Shown here piece after piece: positions 12,301 through 23,050 of a stretch of 64,000 bases of DNA. The notes below the pieces were generated by a model, which did not search any database, had not been told where the DNA came from, and saw nothing but the letters and a program-made list of their open reading frames with translations. The DNA lies in the NCBI RefSeq assembly GCF_023343835.1, contig NC_064437.1:54076972-54140971 (forward strand). The letters are read 5' to 3'. Both the position numbers and the translations under genes were made by a program. This DNA is from Lagopus muta. Taxonomy: Eukaryota > Chordata > Aves > Galliformes > Phasianidae. Within the stretch, counting starts at the first letter, position 1. Every line of letters begins with the position of its first letter.

Positions 12301-15300
12301 CAACAGGACACAAGTAAATATAATGCTTTCCTGAGAATTGGACCTTCACTGACCTCCTCAGTGAAGGAAGCTATTACACTTGAGAGCCGAGCTGTAGCTC
12401 CTTGTAAAATGGAGCTAACCCCTTGGACCCCGACCCAGATGTAGCAGTGTGCGAGGCGAGAGGTGTCAAATCTTTGAGGAACTGCTTACCTGCTGTCTCA
12501 GACAGAAATCCTATCTGAAGCACATATGAATATATTCCTTTCTGACCACAAAAATGAGGTGGTACATCTGCCAATATCTCTAAGTTATTCTGAATGTTGT
12601 AACTGTGCAGTTAAGGATCTCATCTCTGCTCTCATGACGAGCTTGTTGCTGTAGACTGAGAGAGCACAGACTGCACCTTGCCAGAAGCTAGTGGGTTTGG
12701 TGTGTGACCTATGCAACTAAAACCAGCCTAACTGGCTCAGTAGCCCCGTTACTTTTGTTACATGCTTTCAGAGTATTATGAGGACTTTTCCTTCCTTTGC
12801 CCTTTCCAGGAATTCAGTCACTGGAACCAGGTACCAACACTGTAGGCGTGGTAGCAAAAATGATTCCTCACATTGGTTTGACCATCACTCTGCCAGGTGG
12901 GAAGACTGGCAAAGTCAGTATCTTTCACCTAAGCGATAAATACACAGAGAATCCTCTGAGTGACTTCAAAATTGGCAAAGTTGTCAGGTCAGTAACTTTT
13001 GTTGTTCTTTGTTTTTCGAGCAACAAGCCTTAGAAATATATTCCTATCTGGTGACAGTTTTTTCACTACCATAAGATAATGATAGATCTGTAAGGTTCAG
13101 CTTGTTGCTAAGATGTAATGCTTACTTTTTGGGTTGTCTGTTTAGAAGAGAAGGCTATAACCTCATATGTGTTTGGCTGAAACATCACTTTTCAGGAATG
13201 AGAAAGCCCCTTTTGATTGCCTTCTTGGACTGTCATTTGAGAGAAGATAATCTTCTGGTTAAGCTGATGATGGGGTTGAGGGAGATCAGTTATCCCAGCT
13301 CTGATATAGTTCTGTGTGCTATTTGGCAAACCAGTTGCCTTTAATTTATAATGTTTGAGTAATAGCCTTTCTCTACCGCACAAACTTGTTGGGAATGCTG
13401 GAGGGTGAAACAAGTCAAGTAATTCAGCTGTAACAATCGTCAGTTCTTTTATGTGTCTAATAGAGACTAGGTGCAGCAAATAGACTTGTTTCAAAATGCC
13501 CTTCAGACAGTGTCATGAACTTTTCTGTCATGCTGCTTTGTGTTAGGCAATGAGTACTCTAAGGGACAGAGTATTTTTTTCCATCTGGAGCTTCATTGTA
13601 CTGGTGAAAATATCTGTTTCCATGTGTGCCTTTAAAGGTAACAAATAATCCCTTTGTTTCCTCCCTTCATTCTCCTATGCAGATGTTACATCCTCTCCAA
13701 TGAGAATGGCAAAATCCAGTTATCTCTTCGGCAGTCCAGGTTGGTCTCTTCCCTTCAAACCATCTCCTACCAGTGAGGGAAAAAAAAGATGTGAAATCCA
13801 GTTACTGTTGCTTTGTATAGTTCATTGTGAAGTGTTCAGAAGACAAGAGCTACATTTATTTATTTTCTGTAAAGGATGAGTCTTGTTTCCTGTATATCAA
13901 CAAGGCTGCAATGTCTGACGTTTAATGTAGAGCTGATAAAAAGTGTTCAGGTGGCATTTTTATTTCTCACTGTTTATAGATTTGATTTGACAACTATTTT
14001 TGTTTAGGAAGAAAGAAAAAGTTCCTTCCTGGAATTTGCAATTCAAATATGTTACTTTCAGTGTTCAGCTGCATTTTAACCATTTTGGGTAAAGAACAGA
14101 GTGTGCTAAATGCCTTCTGTAAAAACTGAGCCTCTTGTGTTGTCTTCTCTGTACATCAAAAGTATGCAAACTGTGTTGGAATGAACTATCTTAAGAACAA
14201 AGCAGGAGAGGAAAAAAAAAAACAACAACCACGGCCATTCTTGCACAAAACTTCAGACTGCATTTTGCATTTTACATTTTTTTTTTTTAGTGTCAGAGTA
14301 AGCCATGCTGATCTATTCATAGAATTATAGAATATCCTGAGATGGAAGTGGTCCACAAGGATTATTGCATCCAGCTTCTGGCTCCACATAAGACCTCCCA
14401 AAATTCAAATTCTGTGTCCTCGAATGTTGTCCAAACAGTGCTGCTGTCAGCTTGGTGCTGTGACTGCTGCCCCGAAGAGCCTGTTCTGGTGCCTGACCAC
14501 CTCTGAGTGAGGAGCCTTTCTCTGCTCCCAGCCTGACCTCTCTTGGCCCAGCTTCATACCATTCCTTTCAGTTCTGTTCCTGTCACCAGAGAGCAGAGAT
14601 CAGTGCCTGCTCCTCTGCTCCCCCCATAAGGAAGTTGAACAAACCAACTGACCTAGGTGCTCCTCATACATCCTGCCCTGTAGACCCTTCATTATCTTTG
14701 TTGCCCTCCTTTGGACATTCTGTTACAGTTTTATATCCTATTTAAATTGTGGTGCCCCAAATTTGTTCTGTTTGACTCTATCTACAGCACCACATCTGTT
14801 CTCTAATGCTATGTGTAACTTGGCAAAGATGCAGATAGCCAATCAGTGCATTTGAATTAAGTGAAAGATGTTTTTCTGGTATGTTTTCCAGAACATACTA
14901 GCTGTTCTTAATGCCAATTTCTTTGCTTAATACCTAGAGCAGAATGTGGTACTCTCAGATGAATGAGTGCTTTACTTTCTTACCTCTCTTTTCTTCTAGA
15001 TTAAACCCCAAGAACAGCAGCAAAGTGGAGGACGCTGAAATAACAAGTATTAAGGATGTTAAAAAAGGCCAGCTATTGAGAGGCTATGTCAAATCAGTTA
15101 CTCCCTCAGGTGTATTCTTTGGGTGAGCAGCAAAATAAAAATATACTGGGAAGTGGGGGGTCTTGGCAACCTCTGTATGTACGGTTCTGGAGTCTTTAAG
15201 GGGGTGTCAGATGTAGTTTTATGTTGCAAAATGACATTCTGATTTCTGAGATTAAATTTACTGCTACATTCCTGAGCCTGTGAAATTGAAATATAGAAAG

Positions 15301-18300
15301 CTTGAGTGATACTGTACAGAACTTGTGGTTCCACAGATAGAGTCATTTTGCTTTTTCTCTTCTGTTATGGGCCATTTATTTACGTGTTTTCTTCTTCTCA
15401 GCTTGTCTGCTTCTCTTCTGGGCCGAATTCTGTTCCAGAATGTTTCCCCTTACTTTGTACAGAAACACTCCTTATATGAGAAATACCTGCCAGAGGGAAA
15501 GCTGCTCACTGCCAAGGTCCTTGAGTAAGTCCAAGATTCTTGAAAAAGGGCTCTTAATTAGTAGGAGGGAGATGAGGTAGGAAGTGGGAATAGAAGGAGG
15601 AACAGTAAAATGTCAGAAGATTATTGGGAGTAGCTCAGATAATTGCAGTCATCTTAAATGTTTTTATGATTATTTTCTTCTCTCTCATTGCTCCTGGCAA
15701 CGCTCTGAAGTGTAAATAAAAACGAAAATCATGTTGAGCTCTCTCTCCTGCCTGAGGACACTGAGATGCCAAGCGTCTTGCCTGAATCCCTAGGCTTACC
15801 ACGCTATGGTGCAGAGGAAGAGAAAAGAGAGGAAGAGAAAAGAGAAGAAGATAACAAGGAGAAGAAGGAAAAGGTTAAGAGGAAGAGAAAACAGAGAAGA
15901 GTGAATTCTGAGAGTGAGCAGGTATGGATGTGATTGCTCAGGGTATGCTAAAGGACTTGTTTAGCCCAGATAATGACTGAAGGTCCTCTGGGGTCGGGAA
16001 TTCAAGCAGGGGAAAAAAATTATTAAATTTCATTGGAGATCTGTAAAGATGAGAAACTTTACAGTTTGGAGTTTACTGGAGTTTACTGAATAAGCAGCCC
16101 ATCTATGTTGCTTGTGTGAGCTGTAATATTGATTTTGCCAACAGATGTAGGTGAGCATGATTTTATTCGTTTCTATTATATGAGAGCACAGTGGGGGAAG
16201 TTGTGCCAGGGCACTGTCCTTTCTCTGCCGCCAGACTCATTACTGTGGCTTCAGAATTGTCTATAAGACCATTGTCTATAAGACTCCAGCTGTCTTCGTT
16301 CACCATGTGCTCATTTCCTTCGTTGCAGGAAGCAAAGCCAAAAAAAAGGAAGCTTTCTCCAGCAGATGAAAATGACAGTGGAATTGAAGTGTATTATCGG
16401 GAAGAAGAGGATGGTGACCAGGAGGGAGAGGCAGCTGAGGAGAAATCTAAGGTGAGAAGTTGGAAGGAGAGCTGTTTGCAAGTGGGAGAAGCCAATGGTA
16501 GGCTGTCACAGTAGGCCTACCAAACAACCAGCATCTGTCTCTGATTTCAGTGTAAAATCTTAAGATTAAAACCTAGAATGTGCTCTGTTTTCCTCCAAGC
16601 AGATAAAGAAATGTGGTGCATTTCCCAGGCTGCAAGTTTCCACAGGCTTCACCTGGGATGAGGACATAAATGCACTGGAAGTGCCTGTACTGAATCAGAA
16701 GGAAGAGAGCTCAGAGAGTGAGGAGGAGGAGGAAAATCTGCAGTCTAAGGTACTGTGTGCTGGTATCACCTGCACAGGAGGCGCCACATGGTGGCCATCA
16801 CGTGTTGTCTTCATATTTCCATGTCTGATTGTCTGGGAGCAAAGCCTCTTAACCCAAAGGATGATCTCTGGTGACTAATACAGAAATTCCTTACCTACAC
16901 CGAGTGCTGGGTTTAGCAGCAGGTAATCTCTGAAGCGGAGAAGAAAAATAGGGATTCTCACATAGACATGTAAAAAATATATATATATGATCAAACACTT
17001 TAATGAAGTTAAAATACTTGTTCTTGATTTCATCTTTTTTTTTTTTTTTTAAAAAATATTGCTCTAAATTTAGAGGAAAGCCTGGAGATGGAAAATGTTG
17101 TCAAATTACAGCCCTCTTAGGATACAAAAAAGTGCTTCTTTATACTGTGATTAAGATTTTTTTTTTTTTTAGGAGGCTGTTTCAGTATGAGCAATCCAGC
17201 AAAATTGGAAACAAGCTCATGAAATGCTTTCATATTTACTCTTCAGGATTTCCTGTCCCTCAAAACTTACCTCTTCAGAGGCTACATATGGCAGATACTT
17301 TGCCTAAGGTGTAGTTGCCTTGTACTGAGAATTATGCTGTTATTTATTTCTAGTTTAGACCTGAGTCACCCTGGTGATCCAGCAACGTACCCCAGACTTG
17401 CACAATTTCTCCCCATGTGTCCTGGATCTTTAGAGTGGAAGATGGTGGCGAATGCCAGCCTGAGGGGTTGAGGTTAAAGAAGAAAAGCAAAGGTGGATGT
17501 GAAAGTGTGGATCCTGCAGTTGGGATGCAAGGCTAATGAAGCGCTGTCAGCCCTTGATGTATTTCATTTAAAGAAATCAGATTTAATGTAGCTCTTTTTT
17601 TTTTTTGGAGCTATGAACTATGTTTGTGTGGAGGGTAAGGGTGTCGTTCTCCTCCTCCCTGTAAAAAAATTGGCCCCTTTTGGCCCCTTCTTGAGAAACC
17701 TGCCTAGCCTTGGACATATTGGGGTCTGGCTGTGCTTTAGCTGGGCCTGCCTATTCTGACATACAGTATCTATTCTTTCCCTATCCTTCATCAAAAGAAA
17801 CAAACAAAGAAGGAGAAGGAGCTGGAGAAGCAGAAGAAGGAGAAAGAGCTATGCAAATTAGAGGCAGCCCTGATGGACCCGAGTCGTCAGCCCCAATCAG
17901 CAGATGATTTTGACCGTCTGGTGCTGAGTAGTCCCAACAGCTCCATCCTCTGGCTGCAGTATATGGCTTTCCACCTCCAGGCTACTGAGATTGAGAAGGC
18001 CAGAGCTGTGGCAGAGAGAGCACTTAAAACAATCTGTTTCAGGTAATAGTGGAGCTTTTCTTTGCTGCACAGAATAATTAATGGCGCATTAGTGGTGCTG
18101 GAAGAAGAACGCTGGTAGCGCCATCAGTGTGTTGTGTGCATGTGAAGTGGGAAGCTCTGTTTCAGCGAGCTCAGAAGAATTAAATGGTAGCAATTGTCAG
18201 CTGGCCCTTTGAAGGTATGATGTGAGTCACTACGCTTGGCCTGCAGCTGGATTGCTGCAGCTTGTGGGTACAGTAGCTCCCCAGGGTATCACTGAGTACA

Positions 18301-20599
18301 CAGACGTACCTCTGAGCAGTTGGAAGGGTTTGGAAAAGTGTAATGCTGTTTGTGATGTCCATAAATGAAGTAATGAAATAAACTGTGAAAATCGCGTTAC
18401 CCATTCCATAGGGCTACACCCTTGGGTATTAAAGCATCTCCACAGCATGGTGAAGTTCATTGTGTTCTCTTGAATTATCCTTGTGGTTTCTAGTTACAAA
18501 CAACAGTGATCAAAAGCTGTAGGATGAAACAACTGCTGTGCTTATTCTAAGAGTGGTTTTCCACTTGTCTTGATAACGTGATGCAAGTCAGCAAGTCTTT
18601 GGGTGGCTTGCAAAAAGCTGATGTGCTGATGTAGGCTGATAAAAGGCTGTATGTTCTTGTTCGTATCTGCTTTAAGGGAAGAACAAGAGAAGCTGAATGT
18701 CTGGGTTGCTCTTCTAAACTTGGAGAATATGTATGGTACTGAGGAGACACTGATGAAGGTCTTTGAGAGAGCTGTTCAGTACAATGAACCTCTGAAAGTC
18801 TTCCAGCATCTGTGTGATATCTATGCCAGTTCTGAGAAGTACAAGGTGAGATTGTGCAAGCACTTCCCGGGCAACTATCCTGTTCTGTCATGTCAGTAAA
18901 CCACCAGCCCTGGCTGTGTAAGCTTCTGGTTCTCTGATGTTAGCCCTGTCCTGTTCCTAGCTGGGATTAATAGTTGTTGTTGGCATCAGACGAAGAACTA
19001 TTGGTACTTACTTCTCACAAATGTTCAGAGACACCTGGGCCAGGAACAAGAGTTTCATGAGCGAGAGTTTAATGAGCTATAGGGCTTTGTTATGAATCTG
19101 TGTGATCTAACCCAACTTTGCCATTCCAGCAAGCAGAAGAATTGTATCACACAATGCTGAGGCGTTTCCGTCAGGAAAAATCAGTGTGGCTGAAGTATGC
19201 CTCTTTCCTCCTGAAGCAAGGCCAGACTGAAGCTACACACAGGCTTTTGGAGCGTGCTCTCAAGGCTCTGCCCACCAAAGAACGTAAGCACTCGTTGCCA
19301 ATCATCACTTGGACTTATGCTTTTATAGATCTCCAGTAGATGGGCTGCCTTCTGCATGTGTCTGCATGTGGCAGTGATTATAATAAGTGAAAACTGCAGC
19401 CAGATAGTGTTGAATCTGCTTTCCTTGACTGTAAGGGGAGGGGAAATTTCAGCCTGGATAACAATAGTAAAGCCTGTTGTAAAACAAACAAAAGTTAAAT
19501 TGCAGCTCCTTCACTCTGACCCTCCACCTTGGACCAGAATCACTTTACACTCATCTCTGAACAGAGATGATGCTGTCTCTGTGCTTGTCATTTCTGTGTA
19601 ATTATAACTCAATTTGTGTCCCTTTGTAGGCAAGAGGGCTGCTGTGATCCCCTAACATGTCATTACTTGTTCCAGATGTGGATGTCATTTCAAGGTTTGC
19701 ACAGTTGGAGTTCCGTTTTGGTGACCCAGAACATGCCAAGGCCCTTTTTGAGAGCACCCTCAACAGCTACCCAAAGCGAACAGATATCTGGTCCATCTAC
19801 ATGGACATCATGATTAAACAAGGCAGCCAGAAGGAAGTACGGTGAGTTGTGCTATAGGTGGCTGGGAAAAAGGACAGTATAGTGCTTAGGGTAACACCTG
19901 AAAAGAGTGCAAGTGCCTTGCAACATGGTACTGCCAAGGGCCTCCCAGAGCAAAGGAGAATTTGTATCTCATAGAGAAAGAAAACAGCAAAAGCTTGTCC
20001 TCCCCAGGTCTGGGAAGACTCCAAGGAGATCTGCATGGCAGAGTTAGTGATTAATAGTAAGGAGTGACCTGCAGAACAAAAACTAGAGGGCTTTCAGTAA
20101 GGTTCAGCCCTTTTATCTCTTGTAGCATGAAACTAAGGAGAATGGTCTCTTTTTTGCTGAGATGACAAAAGGAAGTTCAGCTTCTCACGCTGTAGATCCA
20201 GCTGCAGGCATTTCATGAACATCGGGTCAAATACAATGGCTGGATCTTAGTGTAAGCTGTCTAATGAAGAAGGCTTCTGCTTTGAGGCTATCACCAGTTC
20301 TCATGAACCTCTTTCTCGAGGCATTAGGTTGTGTCTCCTATGAGTTTCTGTGCTTTGCTCAATGTACAGGGCTTGTGTTGAGTGCTGTCACCAACATAGC
20401 AATCTGAATCACTTCGGTTTCTTGCAGGGACATCTTTGAGAGGGTCATACACCTGAACTTAGCACCAAAGAAGATGAAATTCTTCTTTAAGCGCTACCTG
20501 GATTATGAAAAGAAGTATGGTACAACAGAAACTGTCATGGCTGTTAAGACAGCAGCACTGGAGTATGTAGAGGCCAAGAGTTCCCTTGCTGACACCTAA
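351..20599 (+). CDS. PDCD11: PDCD11 (RRP5 homologue), last 31 coding exons
   Basis: Vertebrate Rrp5 is a nucleolar RNA-binding scaffold needed for pre-rRNA processing into both ribosomal subunits. I joined 31 GT-AG exons by frame and by similarity to human PDCD11: 351-474, 836-1017, 1567-1674, 2138-2344, 2667-2791, 3480-3540, 4057-4203, 4331-4582, 4847-4990, 5651-5851, 6414-6584, 6967-7186, 8280-8432, 9072-9187, 9349-9872, 10364-10426, 11171-11267, 11774-11863, 12182-12284, 12810-12987, 13683-13739, 15000-15122, 15402-15524, 15711-15921, 16329-16451, 16603-16749, 17798-18042, 18677-18845, 19130-19283, 19676-19841, 20428-20599. The sum is 4956 nt, exactly 1651 codons plus the stop TAA, with every phase consistent, which supports the model. 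The human protein is about 1871 aa; the missing part (N-terminus and first S1 repeat, roughly 190 residues) lies upstream. Exon 21 has a weaker donor (GTTGGT). No clear AATAAA was seen in the 400 bases after the stop. The gene converges on CALHM2. Confidence 0.96.
2962..3041. repeat. AT/AC-rich microsatellite in PDCD11 intron 5
   Basis: An impure tract built of CATACA and TATATA units (alternating purine-pyrimidine) spans about 80 bp in the intron between exons 2667-2791 and 3480-3540. It is not coding. It could be length-polymorphic. Confidence 0.85.
8669..8905 (+). repeat. LTR-like interspersed repeat, copy 1 (PDCD11 intron 13)
   Basis: This segment begins TGTATGGG and is shared with two other places in the window (10690-10964 on the minus strand, 40840-41060 on the plus strand). 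Shared blocks include GGCCTGAACCTCTGATTGAT, GGAAGGGGTGGAGCC, a TATA-like ATTTAAG and CTGGAGATCC. The layout (TG start, GC-rich upstream part, TATA-like box, then a pyrimidine-rich tail) resembles a solo LTR of an old avian retrovirus-like element. I could not name the family, and a non-LTR origin is not excluded. The 3' boundary is approximate. Confidence 0.65.
10621..10678. repeat. Perfect 29-bp tandem duplication (2 units)
   Basis: Positions 10621-10649 and 10650-10678 are identical 29-mers beginning TGTATAACCAAGATGTTATA. The duplication is intronic in PDCD11 and lies next to the LTR-like copy 2. Perfect identity suggests a recent event, such as replication slippage. Confidence 0.95.
10690..10964 (-). 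repeat. LTR-like interspersed repeat, copy 2 (PDCD11 intron 16)
   Basis: Read on the minus strand this is the same repeat family as copy 1, alignable over at least 230 bp with high identity, and it starts at the same TGTATGGG. It lies in the opposite orientation to copy 1, about 1.8 kb away, with exons 14, 15 and 16 of PDCD11 between them. Its far end is close to a 29-bp tandem duplication. Confidence 0.65.
14316..14775 (-). mobile_element. CR1 LINE fragment (3' part, antisense)
   Basis: The segment starts with the complement of the CR1 3' end (TTCATAGAATTATAGAAT) and runs into the usual antisense CR1 3' region, with recognisable motifs such as CTTTGTTGCCCTCCTTTGGAC and TTGTGGTGCCCC. It is old and truncated, and lies in the PDCD11 intron between exons 13683-13739 and 15000-15122. 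Confidence 0.8.
15711..16749 (+). other. PDCD11: PDCD11 charged linker (exons 24-26)
   Basis: Exons 15711-15921, 16329-16451 and 16603-16749 encode the hinge between the S1 array and the HAT block. After the end of the last S1 repeat ([20 protein letters not shown]) the sequence becomes runs of Glu, Lys and Arg. It then has a basic KPKKRKLSP stretch that looks like a monopartite nuclear localisation signal, a short conserved island ([10 protein letters not shown], compare human LVDVYYREGK), and an acidic serine tract ([12 protein letters not shown]) typical of CK2 sites. The islands match human PDCD11; the repetitive charged stretches do not align well, which is normal for this segment. Confidence 0.85.
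17798..20599 (+). other. PDCD11: PDCD11 C-terminal HAT/TPR-like block (exons 27-31)
   Basis: Exons 17798-18042, 18677-18845, 19130-19283, 19676-19841 and 20428-20599 encode a lysine/glutamate helix followed by half-a-TPR repeats. Recognisable blocks are [76 protein letters not shown] and [18 protein letters not shown]. This is the most conserved part of the protein, close to identical to human over long runs. In yeast this block recruits 40S processing factors. The stop codon aligns with the human C-terminus (human AKSSVLED, here AKSSLADT). Confidence 0.92.
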
Positions 20600-21035
20600 A
20601 CACAGCACAAGTAAAAGCAGAGAGATTCCACTCTCCATTGCAAAGTGGGAACTGAGAGGTGTGGAGTTTCCATGGACAGTGAATTTCTGAAGAGTATTGG
20701 TCTATGACCAAATTGAAGTAGACAGATCAAAGAATCTAAAGCTTACGGATGTTTCCAGCTTTGTCTGAATGTTACAAATAATCTTTGTTGATGACTAAAG
20801 ACAGTTTTATGTACAGATTGTTTTATAATCAATATAAACATCGCTCCTACCTGGTCTGCATTCCTATGGAAATGGTGCTGTTGTGGTTCACTGTGTTTAG
20901 GTACAGTGTGTTAATGATTTCTTTCTCTGGCAAGATAGCAGAGAAGAATCTTGCCTTTCACTTTTTTTGATACTTTGATTAACCTGAAGTTCTTTCATGC
21001 TTCTAACAATTGACAGAGCAATGTGGAATTGTGGT
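20600..21035 (+). other. PDCD11 3' UTR and downstream flank
   Basis: This stretch follows the PDCD11 stop. I see no canonical AATAAA. A variant hexamer inside AATCAATATAAAC near 20828 is the only weak candidate for a cleavage signal. Nothing else in it is recognisable. Confidence 0.4.
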
Positions 21036-21039
21036 GTGG

Positions 21040-21690
21040 ATGAGGTCGGGAGTGACTGCTGGAAATTATCTGGTTCAAACCCTTGCTCAAAGCAGGGTCA
21101 GCTAGAGTAGGTTGCCTGGGGCTGCATCCAGTTCCAAGGATGGAGATGCCACAGACTCTCTGGCAACCTGTTCTGGTGTTTGACTATGTTCACAGATTAA
21201 AAAAAAAAAAAAAAAAAGGAAAAAGTAAAATGAGGGTATTTTCTTACATTTAAATAGAATATCTCATATTTCAATATGTGCCCATTTTCTCTTGTACTGT
21301 CCCAGAGCACCACTAAAAATAGTCTGGTTCTACTTTTTTTTTTTTTTTTTTTTTTTTTAATGCTCTCCTGACAAGTATTTACACACATGGATAAGATTTG
21401 GCTTGAGCCTTTTCTTCTTCAGGCTGAAGGCTCCAGCTCTCAGCCTCTCTTTGTATGATGGATGCTCTCTAGTCCTGTTGCCATCTTCCTGTTCCTTTGG
21501 AGGATTCACTCTGGTAAGCCCAGTGACTGCTTCTCTGTATTGGGGAACCCAGCACTGGACACATCACCCCAGATGACTCACCATGGCAGAATAGAAGGGA
21601 AGAATTACTTCATTTAGCCTTCAGATAAGGTCTTTCCTAATATATCCCAGGATGTTCTTGGCCTTTTTGGCTGAAAAAACTTGTACTTTC
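21040..21690 (-). mobile_element. CR1 LINE fragment with internal A and T runs
   Basis: Antisense CR1 sequence is recognisable by GGTTGCCTGGGGCTGCATCC, the CAAGGATGGAGATGCCACAG type block, GTGCCCATTTTCTCTTGTAC, AGCACCACTAAAAATAGTCTGG, AACCCAGCACTGGACACATC and the far block near CAGGATGTTCTTGGCC. It carries an 18-base A run near 21198 and a run of about 24 T near 21335 at places where normal CR1 has short homopolymers. The element is heavily diverged and 5'-truncated, and sits in the gap between PDCD11 and CALHM2. Confidence 0.8.
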
Positions 21691-22984
21691 AAAGCATACA
21701 ATGTCCAGTTAGAAGGGATCCCACGATAACAACCATCCTGTAACAAATTGCCCGTGTCTGATGACAGAAAAAGTCAGTGATTTTCAGTACTGGGCATCTT
21801 TTAAGATACTTCATTGAAGTTGAAAAGAGTGTTTTTTCTATGCTGGAAAAAAAAATCCCCAGCTAACCTTCTGCATAGAAAAAGCCAACTATCTTTGATA
21901 CACTATCGCTGGTATTGGTGTCTTATCCTTGGTCTTGTATTTCTCCAATAAGATGTGGATGATATGATGGGTTTTTTATAGACAGAGAACTGAAAGTGAG
22001 GGGAAAAAGCAGGGGGTGCAAAGAGGTGATTATCCAGTGTGGACACTGGCAAGTGGTTGTCCGAGTTTGAAACAATAAACTTGAATAATCTCATTCGTTG
22101 TAGGTGCTCTGAACTTGAAACCAGAGTTCTGCAGGACTCAGCCCTTTTGCCTCTCTGGGTGCCCAGCATGGGCAAGGCTGACTAGTTAAGTGTTCAGTTA
22201 ATTCCCAAATCCAATGGGATCTAAAAACAAGTTGTTCTACTGCTTATCCCCAGGGGCTGCAGGGTGCTGGACTCATGCTTAATGCTCTTCTAGAAAAGGA
22301 CAATACTTTCTTGCAACATCCAGTAGCAGCTGCTGCTATTCTTTTTTTTTTTTTTTTTTTTTTTAACAGTGCAACTGCAGTAATGGTGGTTTTCCTTTTA
22401 TTTTTTCCCCCAAATGAATTAGTTATGTAATAGAGTGTGTAAATAAGTGTCTGAATTGAAACCAAGATCCCTTTGAAGTATTATTTCTTTATGATTACAG
22501 GGGCTATTATAGTCTATACAGTAGTCAGCAGGGAAAATGAAAGGGCTGTGTTTAATTCTGTGTACTGGAGCCTGGTTTAAGTGTGGCTTGCTGCTGGAAA
22601 GCGTGCCCTAACTGACAGCCTGTAGGCTGCTCTGTAGCAGCATTGCTTTCAGCCTCTGCAGGAGGAGCACAGAGCACGTGAGCTCAGCCTTCATGATCCA
22701 GCATGCCAAGCAGACAGGCGCCTTGGCTTCCCTTTTGGTATTTTTCTTGCTTACGCTGAGTTGAAAAGCTATGTGGCTTAATGTCCTGCTTTGAGTATTT
22801 TTGCAGAAGTTAATCAAGTCTACTTCTTCCCCAAATGCTTTGCTCCCAGCATTTCCCACACATTGGTAGCTCTCACCCTGATTCTTTTCCTCCTTCGGTA
22901 CTTTCTTCCTTCTGCTGACTTCACCTCACCCTCAATGGGGAAGGGTGAGTGACTACCTTGGCAGGGTTATAGATAACCCTATTA

Positions 22985-23050
22985 ATTGCAGGGGAGTTGA
23001 ACTAGATGACCATTAAGGACCACTTCCAGCTCAACTGATTCTATGATTCA
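22985..23050 (+). mobile_element. CR1 LINE 3' tail
   Basis: A short sense CR1 end: GTTGAACTAGATGACC followed by CTCAACTGATTCTATGATTC, the hallmark of the CR1 3' terminus. Only the last 65 bp or so are recognisable. Confidence 0.75.

Larger units (their letters stand above)
351..15524 (+). other. PDCD11: PDCD11 S1-repeat block (exons 1-23 of the window)
   Basis: These exons encode 13 consecutive S1-like (OB-fold) RNA-binding repeats, matching human repeats 2 to 14. Typical repeat starts visible in the translation are [19 protein letters not shown] (exon 1), [18 protein letters not shown] (exon 7), [17 protein letters not shown] (exon 8), [20 protein letters not shown] (exon 11), [18 protein letters not shown] (exon 15) and [19 protein letters not shown] (exon 22). 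The large exon 15 (9349-9872) carries two repeats and is the longest exon. Exons usually break inside repeats rather than between them, so the exons are not one-per-domain units. In yeast Rrp5 the N-terminal S1 repeats support 60S maturation and the C-terminal repeats with the TPR block support 40S maturation; assigning those roles here is inference from the family. Confidence 0.9.
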
